Below are positions 26,113-35,149 of a stretch of DNA of 64,000 nucleotides, piece after piece. The DNA is from Aquipuribacter hungaricus (GTDB taxonomy: Bacteria > Actinomycetota > Actinomycetes > Actinomycetales > JBBAYJ01): assembly GCF_042663885.1 (NCBI RefSeq), contig NZ_JBHSXV010000001.1. One strand, given 5' to 3'. The notes under the pieces were generated by a model. It did not search any database. It was given only the letters and a program-made list of their open reading frames with translations, and was not told where the DNA came from. The first letter of the stretch is position 1. Each line of letters starts with the position of its first letter. The position numbers and the translations under genes were made by a program.

Positions 26113-27303
26113 TCAGAAGTTGCCGCGGCGCTCCTGCTCGCGCTCGATCGCCTCGAACAGCGCCTGGAAGTTGCCCTTGCCGAAGCCGAGGGAGCCGTGG
26201 CGCTCGATGATCTCGAAGAACAGCGTCGGCCGGTCGCCCAGCGGCTTGGTGAAGATCTGCAGCAGGTACCCGTCCTCGTCGCGGTCGACGAGGATCCCGC
26301 GGCGCTGCAGCTCCTCGACCGGCACCCGGACCTCGCCGATGCGGGCGCGCAGCGACGGGTCCGTGTAGTACGAGTCCGGGGTGTCGAGGAACTGCACGCC
26401 CGCGGCCCGCAGCCGGTCGACGGCGGCGAGGATGTCGTCGGTGGCCAGCGCCAGGTGCTGCGCGCCGGGGCCGCGGTAGAACTCGAGGTACTCGTCGATC
26501 TGGCTGCGCTTCTTGCCGACGGCCGGCTCGTTGAGGGGGAACTTCACGCGGTGGTCGCCCGAGGCGACGACCTTGCTCATCAGCGCCGAGTACTCCGTGG
26601 CGATGTCGTCGCCGACGAACTCGGCCATGTTCGTGAAGCCCATGACGCGGTTGTAGAAGTCGACCCAGGTGTCCATCCGGCCGAGCTCGACGTTGCCGAC
26701 CACGTGGTCGAGCGCCCGGAACACCTGGGCGCCCTGGGCGGGCGAGGTGCGCGCCACGAAGCCCGGCAGGTACGGCCCGGAGTACCGGGACCGGTCGACG
26801 AGGGTGTGCACCGTGTCGCCGTAGGTGGCGATCGCCGCGGTGCGCACGGTGCCGTGCTCGTCGCTGGTCTCGTGCGGCTCGACGACGACGGTGGCGCCCT
26901 GGGCGCGCGCGTGCGCGACGCAGCGGTCGACGTCCGGGACCTCGAGCGCGATGTCCATGACGCCGTCGCCGTGGGCGCGGTGGTGGTCGGCGACCGTGCT
27001 GTCCGGGTCGACCGCGCCCCTGAGGACGAAGCGGACGGCGCCGGTGGTGAGGACGAAGGCGTGGTGGTCGCGGTTGCCCGTCTCCGGACCGGAGTAGGCG
27101 ACCAGCTCCATGCCGAACACGTGCTGGTAGAACATCGCCGCCTGGGTGGCGTTGCCGCACGCCCACACCACGGCGTCCCAGCCGCTGACGGGGAACGGGT
27201 CGTGGGCGGCGTCGTGCTCGACGAGGCCGACGAGCTGCTGCAGGGTCGCCGCGTCCAGCATGGCCAGGCGCTCGGCGTCGGTGAGGGTCTGCTCCAGGGT
27301 CAC
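26113..27303 (-). CDS. hpd: 4-Hydroxyphenylpyruvate dioxygenase
   Basis: A 396-residue Fe(II) enzyme converting 4-hydroxyphenylpyruvate to homogentisate in tyrosine catabolism. The facial triad is visible: His in RALDHVVGN (about 199), His in AQHLALATDD (about 282) and Glu in LFFEIIERHG (about 362). The C-terminal FGKGNFQALFEAIEREQERR is diagnostic. GTG 27303 follows AAGGAGC. It is divergent from an Lrp-type regulator, the likely controller. Confidence 0.97.
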   Translation of the reverse strand: MTLEQTLTDAERLAMLDAATLQQLVGLVEHDAAHDPFPVSGWDAVVWACGNATQAAMFYQHVFGMELVAYSGPETGNRDHHAFVLTTGAVRFVLRGAVDPDSTVADHHRAHGDGVMDIALEVPDVDRCVAHARAQGATVVVEPHETSDEHGTVRTAAIATYGDTVHTLVDRSRYSGPYLPGFVARTSPAQGAQVFRALDHVVGNVELGRMDTWVDFYNRVMGFTNMAEFVGDDIATEYSALMSKVVASGDHRVKFPLNEPAVGKKRSQIDEYLEFYRGPGAQHLALATDDILAAVDRLRAAGVQFLDTPDSYYTDPSLRARIGEVRVPVEELQRRGILVDRDEDGYLLQIFTKPLGDRPTLFFEIIERHGSLGFGKGNFQALFEAIEREQERRGNF

Positions 27304-27471
27304 GGGGGGCTCCTTCGCTCCGGGGGTGACGTCGGACGGGTCGCGTCCGGCCAGCAGCACACCACCTGCCCGACCTGCTGCACGAGCGGCGCCCCCTGCC
27401 GTGGTCCGGGCGTACAGTCCGCCGAGCAGCAGGGCCGTCCTGCTGTGCTGCGAGCACACCTGGAGGCCCCG

Positions 27472-27966
27472 GTGGAGATGGACGCCCTCGACGTCGCCCT
27501 CCTGGAGGCGCTCGTCGACCAGCCGCGAGCCGGGGCGCTGGAGCTGTCGCGCACCCTCGGAGTCGCGCGGGCCACCGTCCAGGCGCGGGTCCAGCGGCTC
27601 GAGGAGGCCGGGGTCGTCACCGGGTACGGCCCGGACGTCGACGTCACCGCGGCCGGGTTCGGCGTGCGGGCCTTCGTCCAGCTCGAGATCGCCCAGGGCG
27701 GGCTGGAGCAGGCGACGGCCGACCTCGCCGCCGTCCCCGGCATCGTCGAGGCCTACGCGGTCACCGGCGTGGGCGACGTCATGTGCACCGTGGCGGCGGC
27801 ATCGCACGAGGGGCTGCAGGAGACGCTGCTCGCCATCAGCCGCTCGTCGGTGGTGGCCCGGTCGACGAGCGTCGTCGTGCTGTCCACCGTCGTCGCGCCG
27901 CGGGTGCTGCCGCTGCTGCGCTCGGTGCCGCGGGCGTGGCCGCCCCGGGCCAACCCGCCGCGCTGA
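27472..27966 (+). CDS. Lrp/AsnC-family transcriptional regulator
   Basis: A 164-residue regulator. An N-terminal HTH (MDALDVALLEALVDQPRAGA, LGVARATVQARVQRLEEAG) precedes a RAM ligand-binding domain (VRAFVQLEIAQGG, VPGIVEAYAVTGVGDVMCTV). GTG 27472 follows GGAGG by 5 nt. It is divergent from hpd across 168 bp, so regulation of tyrosine catabolism in response to an amino acid is likely; the ligand is not determined. Confidence 0.92.
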   Translation: MEMDALDVALLEALVDQPRAGALELSRTLGVARATVQARVQRLEEAGVVTGYGPDVDVTAAGFGVRAFVQLEIAQGGLEQATADLAAVPGIVEAYAVTGVGDVMCTVAAASHEGLQETLLAISRSSVVARSTSVVVLSTVVAPRVLPLLRSVPRAWPPRANPPR

Positions 27967-28005
27967 GCAGCGGGCCGTACCGGGCAGAGCGGGGAACCGG
28001 GAGGC

Positions 28006-28848
28006 TCAGCCGCGCCCGAAGCCCACGGCGTCGCCCGCGCTGCGTGCCCGGGCCAGGCAGTACACGCCGAACAGCGCGAAGCCGAGCCCGATGGCGGCGA
28101 TGAGGTACTGCCCGCCCGGTGCGTCGCGCAGCGCGGTCACGCCCTCGTCGAGGCCGCCGGCCTGCTCGCTGTCGGCCCGCACCGCCGCGAGCAGGAACAG
28201 CACGCCGATCGAGCCGTACGCCACGCCCTTGGCGGGGTAGCCGACGCGGCCGGACCAGTCGACGACCTGGCGGGCGCGGCGCGACAGGTCGAGCGTCTCC
28301 ACGTCCTCCATGTACTTCCGGGTCAGGCCCTTGTAGACGTGGTACCCGGCCACGACGAGGATCCCGACGGCGACGAGGCCCACCAGCACGCGACCCAGCG
28401 GCAGCTGCAGCAGCCGGCCGGTCAGCGTCTCCTCGCTGCTCCCGCCGCCCCCGCCGCCGCCCACGGCGAAGCGCCACGCGGCCACTGCGACCACCCCGTA
28501 GCCGACCGCCTTGCCCGTGGCCTTGAGCCGGCCCTTCGTGCCGTCGTCGTCCGGGTCGAGGACCGCCTCGACGAGCTGCCAGAGGCTGAGCAGGGTGAGG
28601 CCCACCGCGACCACCCAGATGACGACCATGCCGAACGGCTGGTCGGCGAGGGTCTGCATCGCCCCGCTCGTCGAAGCCTCCTCGCCGCCGCCGCCGCCGA
28701 AGGCGAGGTTCCAGAACAGCACCGCCAGGGCGACGTGGAACACCCCGTAGACGACGTAGCCGTAGCGGCCGACCCGCTGGAGCAGGTCGACCTCGTCGCT
28801 GTCCTTGGCGTCCTCGATCTCCTCGCGCGCGCGGTCGCCTGCTGCCAT
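28006..28848 (-). CDS. DUF1206 six-helix membrane protein
   Basis: A 280-residue protein with three internally related segments, each containing a two-helix pair and an arginine-rich loop (LLQRVGRYGYVVYGVFH, KATGKAVGYGVVAVAAW, SGRVGYPAKGVAYGSIG), the DUF1206 pattern. Two poly-glycine loops (near 60 and 130) follow the membrane pairs. Function unknown; probably a structural or transport protein. TACTGT lies 7 nt upstream of ATG 28848, so the mRNA is probably leaderless. Confidence 0.9.
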   Translation of the reverse strand: MAAGDRAREEIEDAKDSDEVDLLQRVGRYGYVVYGVFHVALAVLFWNLAFGGGGGEEASTSGAMQTLADQPFGMVVIWVVAVGLTLLSLWQLVEAVLDPDDDGTKGRLKATGKAVGYGVVAVAAWRFAVGGGGGGGSSEETLTGRLLQLPLGRVLVGLVAVGILVVAGYHVYKGLTRKYMEDVETLDLSRRARQVVDWSGRVGYPAKGVAYGSIGVLFLLAAVRADSEQAGGLDEGVTALRDAPGGQYLIAAIGLGFALFGVYCLARARSAGDAVGFGRG

Positions 28849-28940
28849 GCGGCGAACAGTAGGGGCGGCGACCGGCGCGGGCACCCGGGACAGCGCGTCC
28901 GGGGCGGGCCGCCGTCCCCGCAGGGTCCGGCGTCGCCCCG

Positions 28941-29645
28941 TCAGCCCAGGGGGTGCAGCAGGACGTGACGCGTCGTGGGCTCCACCAGGCGGACCGGGTT
29001 GGCGCCCGGACGGCCGACCAGGCGGGCGCCGTCCTCGGCCACCGTCACCTCGACCTCGCCTCCGGCCACGACGCCGGCCTCGACCAGGGCCACGAGCAGC
29101 GCGCGCGGGCTCTGGGCGGGCTCGCCGAGCCGGACGACCCGGGCCCGGGTGCCGTCCGGCACGTCGGACAGGGCGCGCTGCCCCGGCGCCAGGCCGGTGG
29201 CCTCGTCGACGGCGGGGGTGCCGTCGGCGTGGCCGGGGATGGGGTTGCCGAACGGGGACACCGACGGGTCGCCGAGCAGGCTGACGATCCGGGCCTCGAC
29301 GCGGTCGGAGACCACGTGCTCCCAGCGGCAGGCCTCCTCGTGCGCGTGGTCGAGCTCCAGGCCGATGACGTCGACGAGGAGCCGCTCGACGACGCGGTGC
29401 TTGCGCAGCACGGCCGTGGCGATCCGGCGGCCCTCGTCGGTGAGCTGGAGCCGGCGGTCGTCGGTGAGGTCGACGAGACCGTCGCGGTGCATCCGGGCGA
29501 CGGTCTGGGAGACCGTGGGGCCGGAGTGGCCGAGCGCCTCGACGATGCGGGCCCTCATGGGGACGACCCCGTCCTCCTCCATCTCGAGCACGGTGCGCAG
29601 ATACATCTCCGTCGTGTCGATCAGGTCGTGGCTCACGGTCGTCAT
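28941..29645 (-). CDS. DtxR/IdeR-type metal-dependent repressor
   Basis: A 234-residue iron-dependent repressor. The winged HTH is in residues 5-65 (TVSQTVARMHRDGLVDLTDD). The dimerisation/metal domain carries LELDHAHEEACRWEHVVSD with the His/Glu/Cys ligands of DtxR, and a C-terminal SH3-like FeoA domain follows (about 150-230, GEVEVTVAEDGARLVGR). Fe(II)-loaded protein binds iron boxes. It is divergent from a siderophore-uptake operon and shares an iron box with it. Confidence 0.94.
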   Translation of the reverse strand: MTTVSHDLIDTTEMYLRTVLEMEEDGVVPMRARIVEALGHSGPTVSQTVARMHRDGLVDLTDDRRLQLTDEGRRIATAVLRKHRVVERLLVDVIGLELDHAHEEACRWEHVVSDRVEARIVSLLGDPSVSPFGNPIPGHADGTPAVDEATGLAPGQRALSDVPDGTRARVVRLGEPAQSPRALLVALVEAGVVAGGEVEVTVAEDGARLVGRPGANPVRLVEPTTRHVLLHPLG

Positions 29646-29682
29646 TCTGCCTGTCGCCTGCACGTTCGCCACCCTCCCCCGG

Positions 29683-29701
29683 CTTAGGTTAGCCTCACCA
29701 C
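29683..29701. promoter_or_regulatory. Iron box between dtxR-type gene and siderophore operon
   Basis: TTAGGTTAGCCTCACCA at 29684-29700 matches the DtxR/IdeR consensus (TTAGGTTAGGCTAACCTAA) well in the left half and centre. It lies between the two divergent genes and should allow iron repression of the uptake operon and perhaps of the repressor itself. Confidence 0.85.
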
Positions 29702-29792
29702 CACAGCACACCGGGGTGCGGTGTTATTCCGGCTCCACCCGCACACCCCGCACGGCGACGCCGGGCCGGGTCCGACAGGACGAGGGAGACCC

Positions 29793-30872
29793 GTGGCCAC
29801 GACGACGGCGCCGCGCGCGACCCCCGTCGTGACGTCCGCGGGTGCCGTCGCCGGGAGGGCCGGGGTGCTCCGCCGCCCCACGGGCCGGCTGCTCGGTCTG
29901 CTCGGCGCGCTCGTGTTCCTGGGCCTGCTGGCCCTGGTGAGCCTCGCGGTCGGCTCCCGCCCGGTCGCCCTGGTCGACGTGGTGCAGTCGTTCACCGCCT
30001 TCGACCCCACGTCGGAGGAGCACCTCGTCGTCCGCTCGCTGCGCGTGCCGCGGACGGTCATGGCCGTCATGGTGGGTGTCGCGCTCGGCCTGGCCGGGGC
30101 GCTCATGCAGGGGCTCACCCGCAACCCGCTCGCCGACCCCGGCATCCTCGGCGTGAGCGCCGGGGCCGCCCTGGCGGTCGTGCTGGCGATCTTCGTGCTC
30201 GGCGTCGGCAGCCTCACCGGCTACGTCTGGGCGGCCTTCGCCGGGGCCGCGGTCACGTCGGTCGCCGTGTACCTGCTGGGGGCGACCGGCCGCGACGGCG
30301 CCACCCCCGTCACGCTCGCGCTCGCGGGGGCGGCCGTCACGGCGTTCCTCACCTCGCTGACCACGGCCGTGCTGCTGCTGGACGTCGCCACGCTGGACGT
30401 CTACCGGTTCTGGGCCGTCGGGTCCGTCGCCGGCCGCGACCTCACCGTCGCCGCCCAGGTCGCGCCCTTCCTCCTCGTCGGGACCGTCGTCGCGCTGGCG
30501 TCCGGGCGCTCGCTCAACGCCCTGTCGATGGGCGACGACGTGGCCCGCTCGCTCGGGGCGCGCGTCGGTCTCACCCGGGTGGTCGCGGCGGTCGCGGTCG
30601 TCCTCCTCGTCGGCGGCGCCACGGCGGCCGCCGGCCCCATCGCCTTCGTCGGGCTCACGGTCCCGCACGTCGCGCGCGCCATCACGGGCCCGGACTACCG
30701 CTGGGTGCTGGCGTGGTCGGCGGTGCTCGCGCCGGTGCTGCTCGTGGTCGCCGACGTCCTCGGCCGCGTGGTCGCGCCCCCCGGCGAGCTGCAGGTCGGG
30801 CTCGTCACGGCCGTCATCGGCGCCCCGTTCTTCATCGCCCTGGTCCGCCGTCGTGGCCTGGCGCAGGTGTGA
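29793..30872 (+). CDS. Iron-siderophore ABC transporter permease 1 (FecCD family)
   Basis: A 359-residue permease with about ten membrane helices. Family motifs include LRVPRTVMAVMVGVALGLAG, GLTRNPLADPGILGVSAGA and the ATPase-contact region IAFVGLTVPHVARAITG. GTG 29793 is preceded by GAGGGAG. First gene of a four-gene operon behind the iron box; it pairs with the next permease. Confidence 0.94.
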   Translation: MATTTAPRATPVVTSAGAVAGRAGVLRRPTGRLLGLLGALVFLGLLALVSLAVGSRPVALVDVVQSFTAFDPTSEEHLVVRSLRVPRTVMAVMVGVALGLAGALMQGLTRNPLADPGILGVSAGAALAVVLAIFVLGVGSLTGYVWAAFAGAAVTSVAVYLLGATGRDGATPVTLALAGAAVTAFLTSLTTAVLLLDVATLDVYRFWAVGSVAGRDLTVAAQVAPFLLVGTVVALASGRSLNALSMGDDVARSLGARVGLTRVVAAVAVVLLVGGATAAAGPIAFVGLTVPHVARAITGPDYRWVLAWSAVLAPVLLVVADVLGRVVAPPGELQVGLVTAVIGAPFFIALVRRRGLAQV

Positions 30873-31999
30873 GCGGGATGACCACGCTGACCAGCCCGGC
30901 CGCCGCCGCCCCGGCCCCCCGCCGTCCCGCCGCCGGGCCCCCGCCGGAGGCGCTCGCGCTCGTGCGCCGCAGCCGGACCACCGGGCGGGCCCGAGCCGTC
31001 GTCGTCTCCACCGGGCTGGCGCTGGCGTGCGTGGCCGTGTTCGCCGTCTCGCTCACCCTCGGGGACTTCCGGCTGCCGCTGCGCGAGGTGCTCCCCGCGG
31101 TGGTCGGGCGCGGCGGGCCGGACGCCGACTTCGTCGTCACCACGCTGCGGCTGCCCCGTGCGGTGACCGGCGTGCTCGTCGGCGCGCTGTTCGGCCTGTC
31201 GGGGGCGGTGTTCCAGAGCCTGGCGCGGAACCCCCTGGCCAGCCCCGACATCATCGGCATCACCGCCGGGTCCACCACGGCCGCGGTCCTCGTCATCGTG
31301 TCCGGGACCACCGTCGGCGGTACCGCCGGTGCCCTGCTCGCAGGGGTGCCGACGCCGGTCGCGGCGTTCGCCGGCGGCCTGGTGAGCACCACGCTGGTGT
31401 ACCTGCTCGCCTACCGCGGCGGGCTGTCGGCCTACCGGCTCGTGCTCGTCGGCATCGGGGTGGCCGCGGTCTGCACCTCGCTCACCCAGTGGCTGCTCAC
31501 CCGCGCCGAGATCTACGACGTCCAGCAGGCCACGGTGTGGCTGACCGGCTCGCTCAACGGCCGCGGCTGGGACGACGTCCGGGTCCTCGCGGTCGCGGCG
31601 GCCGTCCTCGTCCCCGCGGTGCTCGCGCTCGCCCGGCCGCTGCGAGCCCTGCAGCTGGGCGACGACACCGCCCGCGGCACCGGTGTCCCCGTCGAGCGGA
31701 CCCGCGCACTGCTCGTCCTCGTCGGGGTGGGGCTCGCCTCGTCGGCCACCGCGGTGGCCGGGCCCGTGTCGTTCGTCGCCTTCCTCGCCGCACCGCTGGC
31801 CCGCCGCCTCGTGCGGGCCCCCCTCACGCTCGTCCCGGCCGCCCTGGCCGGGTCCCTCCTCGTGCTCGTCGCGGACCTCGTCGCGCGCACCGCCTTCGGC
31901 ACCACCGAGCTGCCGGTGGGCATCGTCACCGGGCTCGTCGGGGCCCCCTACCTGCTGTGGCTGCTCACGCGCGCCAACCGCGTCGGAAGGACCGGCTGA
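30869..31999 (+). CDS. Iron-siderophore ABC transporter permease 2 (FecCD family)
   Basis: A 376-residue permease. A 45-residue proline/alanine-rich head precedes the helical core with LRLPRAVTGVLVGALFGLSG, LARNPLASPDIIGITAGS and SFVAFLAAPLARRLVR. The start is taken as the GTG overlapping the previous stop (GTGA); ATG 30878 in the same frame is an alternative. Forms a heterodimer with permease 1. Confidence 0.93.
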   Translation: MSGMTTLTSPAAAAPAPRRPAAGPPPEALALVRRSRTTGRARAVVVSTGLALACVAVFAVSLTLGDFRLPLREVLPAVVGRGGPDADFVVTTLRLPRAVTGVLVGALFGLSGAVFQSLARNPLASPDIIGITAGSTTAAVLVIVSGTTVGGTAGALLAGVPTPVAAFAGGLVSTTLVYLLAYRGGLSAYRLVLVGIGVAAVCTSLTQWLLTRAEIYDVQQATVWLTGSLNGRGWDDVRVLAVAAAVLVPAVLALARPLRALQLGDDTARGTGVPVERTRALLVLVGVGLASSATAVAGPVSFVAFLAAPLARRLVRAPLTLVPAALAGSLLVLVADLVARTAFGTTELPVGIVTGLVGAPYLLWLLTRANRVGRTG

Positions 32000-32907
32000 T
32001 GTCGATCATGGAACGCCCCCGGACCGCCGCCCCCGCCCTCCCCGTCGCTGCTGCCGCCCCTCGTGCCGCCGCCGCGGGCCCGGCCGGGGCCGCCGGCAGC
32101 CGGCTGGGCGCGGAGGACCTGCGCCTGGGCTACGACGACCGCGAGGTGGTCCGCGGGCTCACCCTCGCGGTCCCGACCGGCGCCGTGACGTGCGTCGTCG
32201 GCGCCAACGCGTGCGGCAAGTCGACCCTGCTGCGCGGGCTCGCGCGCCTGCTGCCCGCCCGTGACGGCCGGGTCGTGCTCGACGGCCACGACATCCGGAA
32301 GCTGCGCACCCGCGAGGTCGCCGCCCGGCTCGGGATCCTGCCGCAGTCGCCCACCGCCCCCGACGGCATCACCGTGGCCGACCTGGTGTCCCGCGGCCGC
32401 TACCCGCACCAGACCTGGCTGCGGCAGTGGGGCAGCGAGGACGAGGCCGCGGTGGCCGGCGCCATGGTCGCCACCGGGACGCTCGAGCTCGCCGCCCGCC
32501 CCGTGGACGAGCTGTCCGGCGGGCAGCGGCAGCGGGTGTGGATCGCGATGGCCCTGGCGCAGGGCACCGACCTGCTCCTGCTCGACGAGCCGACGACGTT
32601 CCTCGACCTCGCCCACCAGGTCGAGGTGCTGGACCTGCTCGCCGACCTCAACGAGACCGACGGGCGCACGGTCGTCCTCGTCCTGCACGACCTCAACCAG
32701 GCCGCCCGCTACGCCGACCACCTCCTCGCCATGAAGGACGGCGTCGTCGTCGCCGAGGGCCCCCCGGCCGACGTGGTGACCGAGGGGATGGTGGCGGAGG
32801 TCTTCGGGCTGGCGTGCCGGGTGGTCCCCGACCCCGTGACCGGGACGCCGATGGTGGTCCCGCTCGGCCGGAGCGGTCGCCGCGGCGTCGCCGGCGGTGC
32901 CGCGTGA
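31999..32907 (+). CDS. Siderophore ABC transporter ATPase (FepC/FecE type)
   Basis: A 302-residue ATPase. Walker A is VVGANACGKSTLLRG, Q-loop LGILPQSPTAPDG, signature LSGGQRQRVWIAMALAQ, Walker B LLLLDEPTTFLDLAHQ and H-loop LVLHDLNQAARY. A 35-residue alanine/proline-rich head is unusual. The ATG overlaps the stop of permease 2 (TGATG) and the end overlaps the reductase gene. Confidence 0.95.
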   Translation: MSIMERPRTAAPALPVAAAAPRAAAAGPAGAAGSRLGAEDLRLGYDDREVVRGLTLAVPTGAVTCVVGANACGKSTLLRGLARLLPARDGRVVLDGHDIRKLRTREVAARLGILPQSPTAPDGITVADLVSRGRYPHQTWLRQWGSEDEAAVAGAMVATGTLELAARPVDELSGGQRQRVWIAMALAQGTDLLLLDEPTTFLDLAHQVEVLDLLADLNETDGRTVVLVLHDLNQAARYADHLLAMKDGVVVAEGPPADVVTEGMVAEVFGLACRVVPDPVTGTPMVVPLGRSGRRGVAGGAA

Positions 32908-33857
32908 GCGCCGTGCTCGCCGCCCGGCCCCTGCTGGTCGCGGCCACGCCCGCGGAGTTCCTCGCCACGCACCTGGAGCAGCACGCGGCGGTCCACGAGG
33001 GCGGCGTCGACACCAGCGGGCACGCCTGGGTGGGGGAGACCGAGGTGCTCGGCGAGGACGCCGCGTTCCTGCGGGCGGCCCACCGGCGCATCCTCGACAC
33101 CGACGGCGGCACGCCGCAGATGGCGGCCAAGTGGCTCGTCGGCTGGGCCGCGGGCACCGTCGCCGACGCCGTGGGCTTCGTGCTCGGCACGGGCGGGGCC
33201 GGCGTGCTGGTCGACACCGCGCCGCTGCGGTGGCGGCTGCACCCGGGCGGCTGGGTGGACCGGGTGCGGCTCGACGGCTGCACGGTCGTCGTCCCGCCGG
33301 GCCACCCGTGGGCCGGCCAGCCCGGCGTCGAGGTCGTCGCCGACGAGGCCGAGCTCGTGGTCCGCACCGTCGACGCGCTCGTCCGGGCCGTCCGCCCCGT
33401 GGTGGACGCGGTCCGCGGCATCGGCCGGGTGGGTGCGCGCAGCCTGTGGGCCGAGGTCGCCGACGCCATCGCCCTGAGCCCCACCTACCAGCCGCACCTG
33501 CCGGTCCGCGACGACGTCGTCGAGCGGCTCCGCACCGCGGTGACCGCCCCGGGCGCCCCGTGGCGGGTCAGCCCGAGCGTCCGCACCGCCACCGCGCCGT
33601 GGGGCCCGGTCTACCTCGGGCAGAAGGCCGGCTGCTGCCTGGCCTACCAGCGCCCCGAGCCGGAGCCCACCCCGGACGCCGACCTCACCGACGCCATGCG
33701 CGAGTACTACGCCCTGTTCCCGCCGGAGACCGGCGCGGCGCGGGTGTGCACGACCTGCTCGCTGCGCGACCCGCAGGGCTGCGCCGACCGCCAGATGTGG
33801 TGGCTCGGGCAGCAGGTCTCGGCTGCCGTGCCGGCCGCCCCGACCGACGAGGGCTGA
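32904..33857 (+). CDS. FhuF-like ferric-siderophore reductase
   Basis: A 317-residue protein that probably releases iron from imported siderophores. The C-terminal cysteine set expected for the [2Fe-2S] centre of FhuF-type reductases is visible: CC in GQKAGCCLAYQ and CxxC in ARVCTTCSLRDPQGC. The middle region (GVLVDTAPLRWRLHPGGW) fits the family. It is translationally coupled to the ATPase (GTGA). Confidence 0.85.
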   Translation: MSAVLAARPLLVAATPAEFLATHLEQHAAVHEGGVDTSGHAWVGETEVLGEDAAFLRAAHRRILDTDGGTPQMAAKWLVGWAAGTVADAVGFVLGTGGAGVLVDTAPLRWRLHPGGWVDRVRLDGCTVVVPPGHPWAGQPGVEVVADEAELVVRTVDALVRAVRPVVDAVRGIGRVGARSLWAEVADAIALSPTYQPHLPVRDDVVERLRTAVTAPGAPWRVSPSVRTATAPWGPVYLGQKAGCCLAYQRPEPEPTPDADLTDAMREYYALFPPETGAARVCTTCSLRDPQGCADRQMWWLGQQVSAAVPAAPTDEG

Positions 33858-33967
33858 GCGCCCGGCCCGGCCCGCCCCGCCGCCCGGTGTGGCAGGGTCG
33901 GGCAGGGGCCGCGGTCGACGGGGCAGGCCCCGGCGGGGGCGCGCAGCCCCGGGGAGGGGGAGCGGCG

Positions 33968-35149
33968 GTGGCGACGACGAGCCCGTGGACGGCCGACCGG
34001 ACGGCGGCGACGCGCCCGCTCATGGCGTTCCTGCTGCCCGTCCTCCTCATGGCCGTCGTCCTGCTCGCCGACCAGATCGAGGGGCCGAAGACCGCCTTCG
34101 TCGGGGTGCTGGTGTCCGCGCCGCTGCTGGCCGCGGTGCTGGGCCCGCCCCGGACCGTGGTCCTCGTCGCGGTCGTCACGCTGCTCGCGGCCGGGGCCTT
34201 CGGGCTGGTGGCGGACGACGGCTTCGTCTGGGCGCAGGCCACCCGGCTCGGCATCATCGCGCTGCTCAGCGTGGTGGCCGTCGTCGCGGCCGTCGAGCGG
34301 GTCCGCGCGGAGCGGCGCCTCGCCGACGCCGACCGGGTCGTGGCGGCCGTCACCGAGGCCATCATCCGGCCGCTGCCGCCGAGCGTCGGCGGGGTGGGCC
34401 TGGCCAGCCGCTACCTGGGCGCCGACGCCGAGGCGCACGTCGGCGGGGACTTCTACGAGGTCCTCGACACCCCGCACGGGGTCCGCGTCGTCATGGGCGA
34501 CGTCCGCGGGAAGGGGCTGTCCGCGGTGCGGATGGCCAACTACGTGCTCGGGGCCTTCCGCGCCGCGGCCCGCCGGGACGCCTCCCTCACCGACGTGGTC
34601 GCCCTGCTCGAGGACGTCGTCGCCACCGAGGGCAGCGCCGAGGACTTCGTCACCGCCGTGGTCCTCGAGGTGCGCGACGGCACCGTGCACGGGGTGTCGT
34701 GCGGGCACCCGCCGCCCGTCCTGCTCGACGGCGGCGCCCCGCGCGACGCCGTGCTGCCGGTCGACGTCCCGCTGGGTCTCGGGGCCGGAGGGACCGCCCC
34801 GGCCGCCCTGCCGCCGGGGACCTCGGGCCTGCTGCTGCACAGCGACGGGCTGACCGAGGCGCGCCGGCCGGGCGGTCCGTTCCTGGACCTCGACCAGGTG
34901 CTGCGGGACCTGTCCGGCGCCCGCGGGGACCGGCTGCTGGGCGGGCTGGTCGAGGCGGTCCGCGACCACGTCGGCGGACGCCTGCGCGACGACGTCGCCC
35001 TGCTGTGGCTCGACGTGGGCGCGGTCACGGCGCCGCGCGGGCCTGCAGGCGAGGACGCCGAGGACGCCGAGGACGCGTCGCGCCCGGGGGAGCTGGAGCC
35101 CGCCGCGCTCAGAACGGGACGGCGACCCCTGCCACCTGCAGCCCGCTGA
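33968..35149 (+). CDS. PP2C-type (SpoIIE) serine phosphatase with membrane domain
   Basis: A 393-residue protein. Three to four transmembrane helices (residues 18-105) and a short helical linker precede a PPM/SpoIIE phosphatase domain with metal-binding acids in VGGDFYEVL and MGDVRGKGLSA, the SCGHPPPVLL motif, LLLHSDGLTEA and DDVALLWL. Such phosphatases usually act on anti-anti-sigma factors in stress signalling. No anti-sigma pair is adjacent. GTG 33968 start; the C-tail overlaps the convergent gene by 41 bp. Confidence 0.9.
   Translation: MATTSPWTADRTAATRPLMAFLLPVLLMAVVLLADQIEGPKTAFVGVLVSAPLLAAVLGPPRTVVLVAVVTLLAAGAFGLVADDGFVWAQATRLGIIALLSVVAVVAAVERVRAERRLADADRVVAAVTEAIIRPLPPSVGGVGLASRYLGADAEAHVGGDFYEVLDTPHGVRVVMGDVRGKGLSAVRMANYVLGAFRAAARRDASLTDVVALLEDVVATEGSAEDFVTAVVLEVRDGTVHGVSCGHPPPVLLDGGAPRDAVLPVDVPLGLGAGGTAPAALPPGTSGLLLHSDGLTEARRPGGPFLDLDQVLRDLSGARGDRLLGGLVEAVRDHVGGRLRDDVALLWLDVGAVTAPRGPAGEDAEDAEDASRPGELEPAALRTGRRPLPPAAR

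Noticed and set aside
21583..27966. A 2127-codon open frame on the + strand
   Set aside because: It crosses five real genes on the minus strand and the Lrp gene start. Only its last 164 codons (27472-27966) are a real protein; the rest is GC-driven absence of stops.
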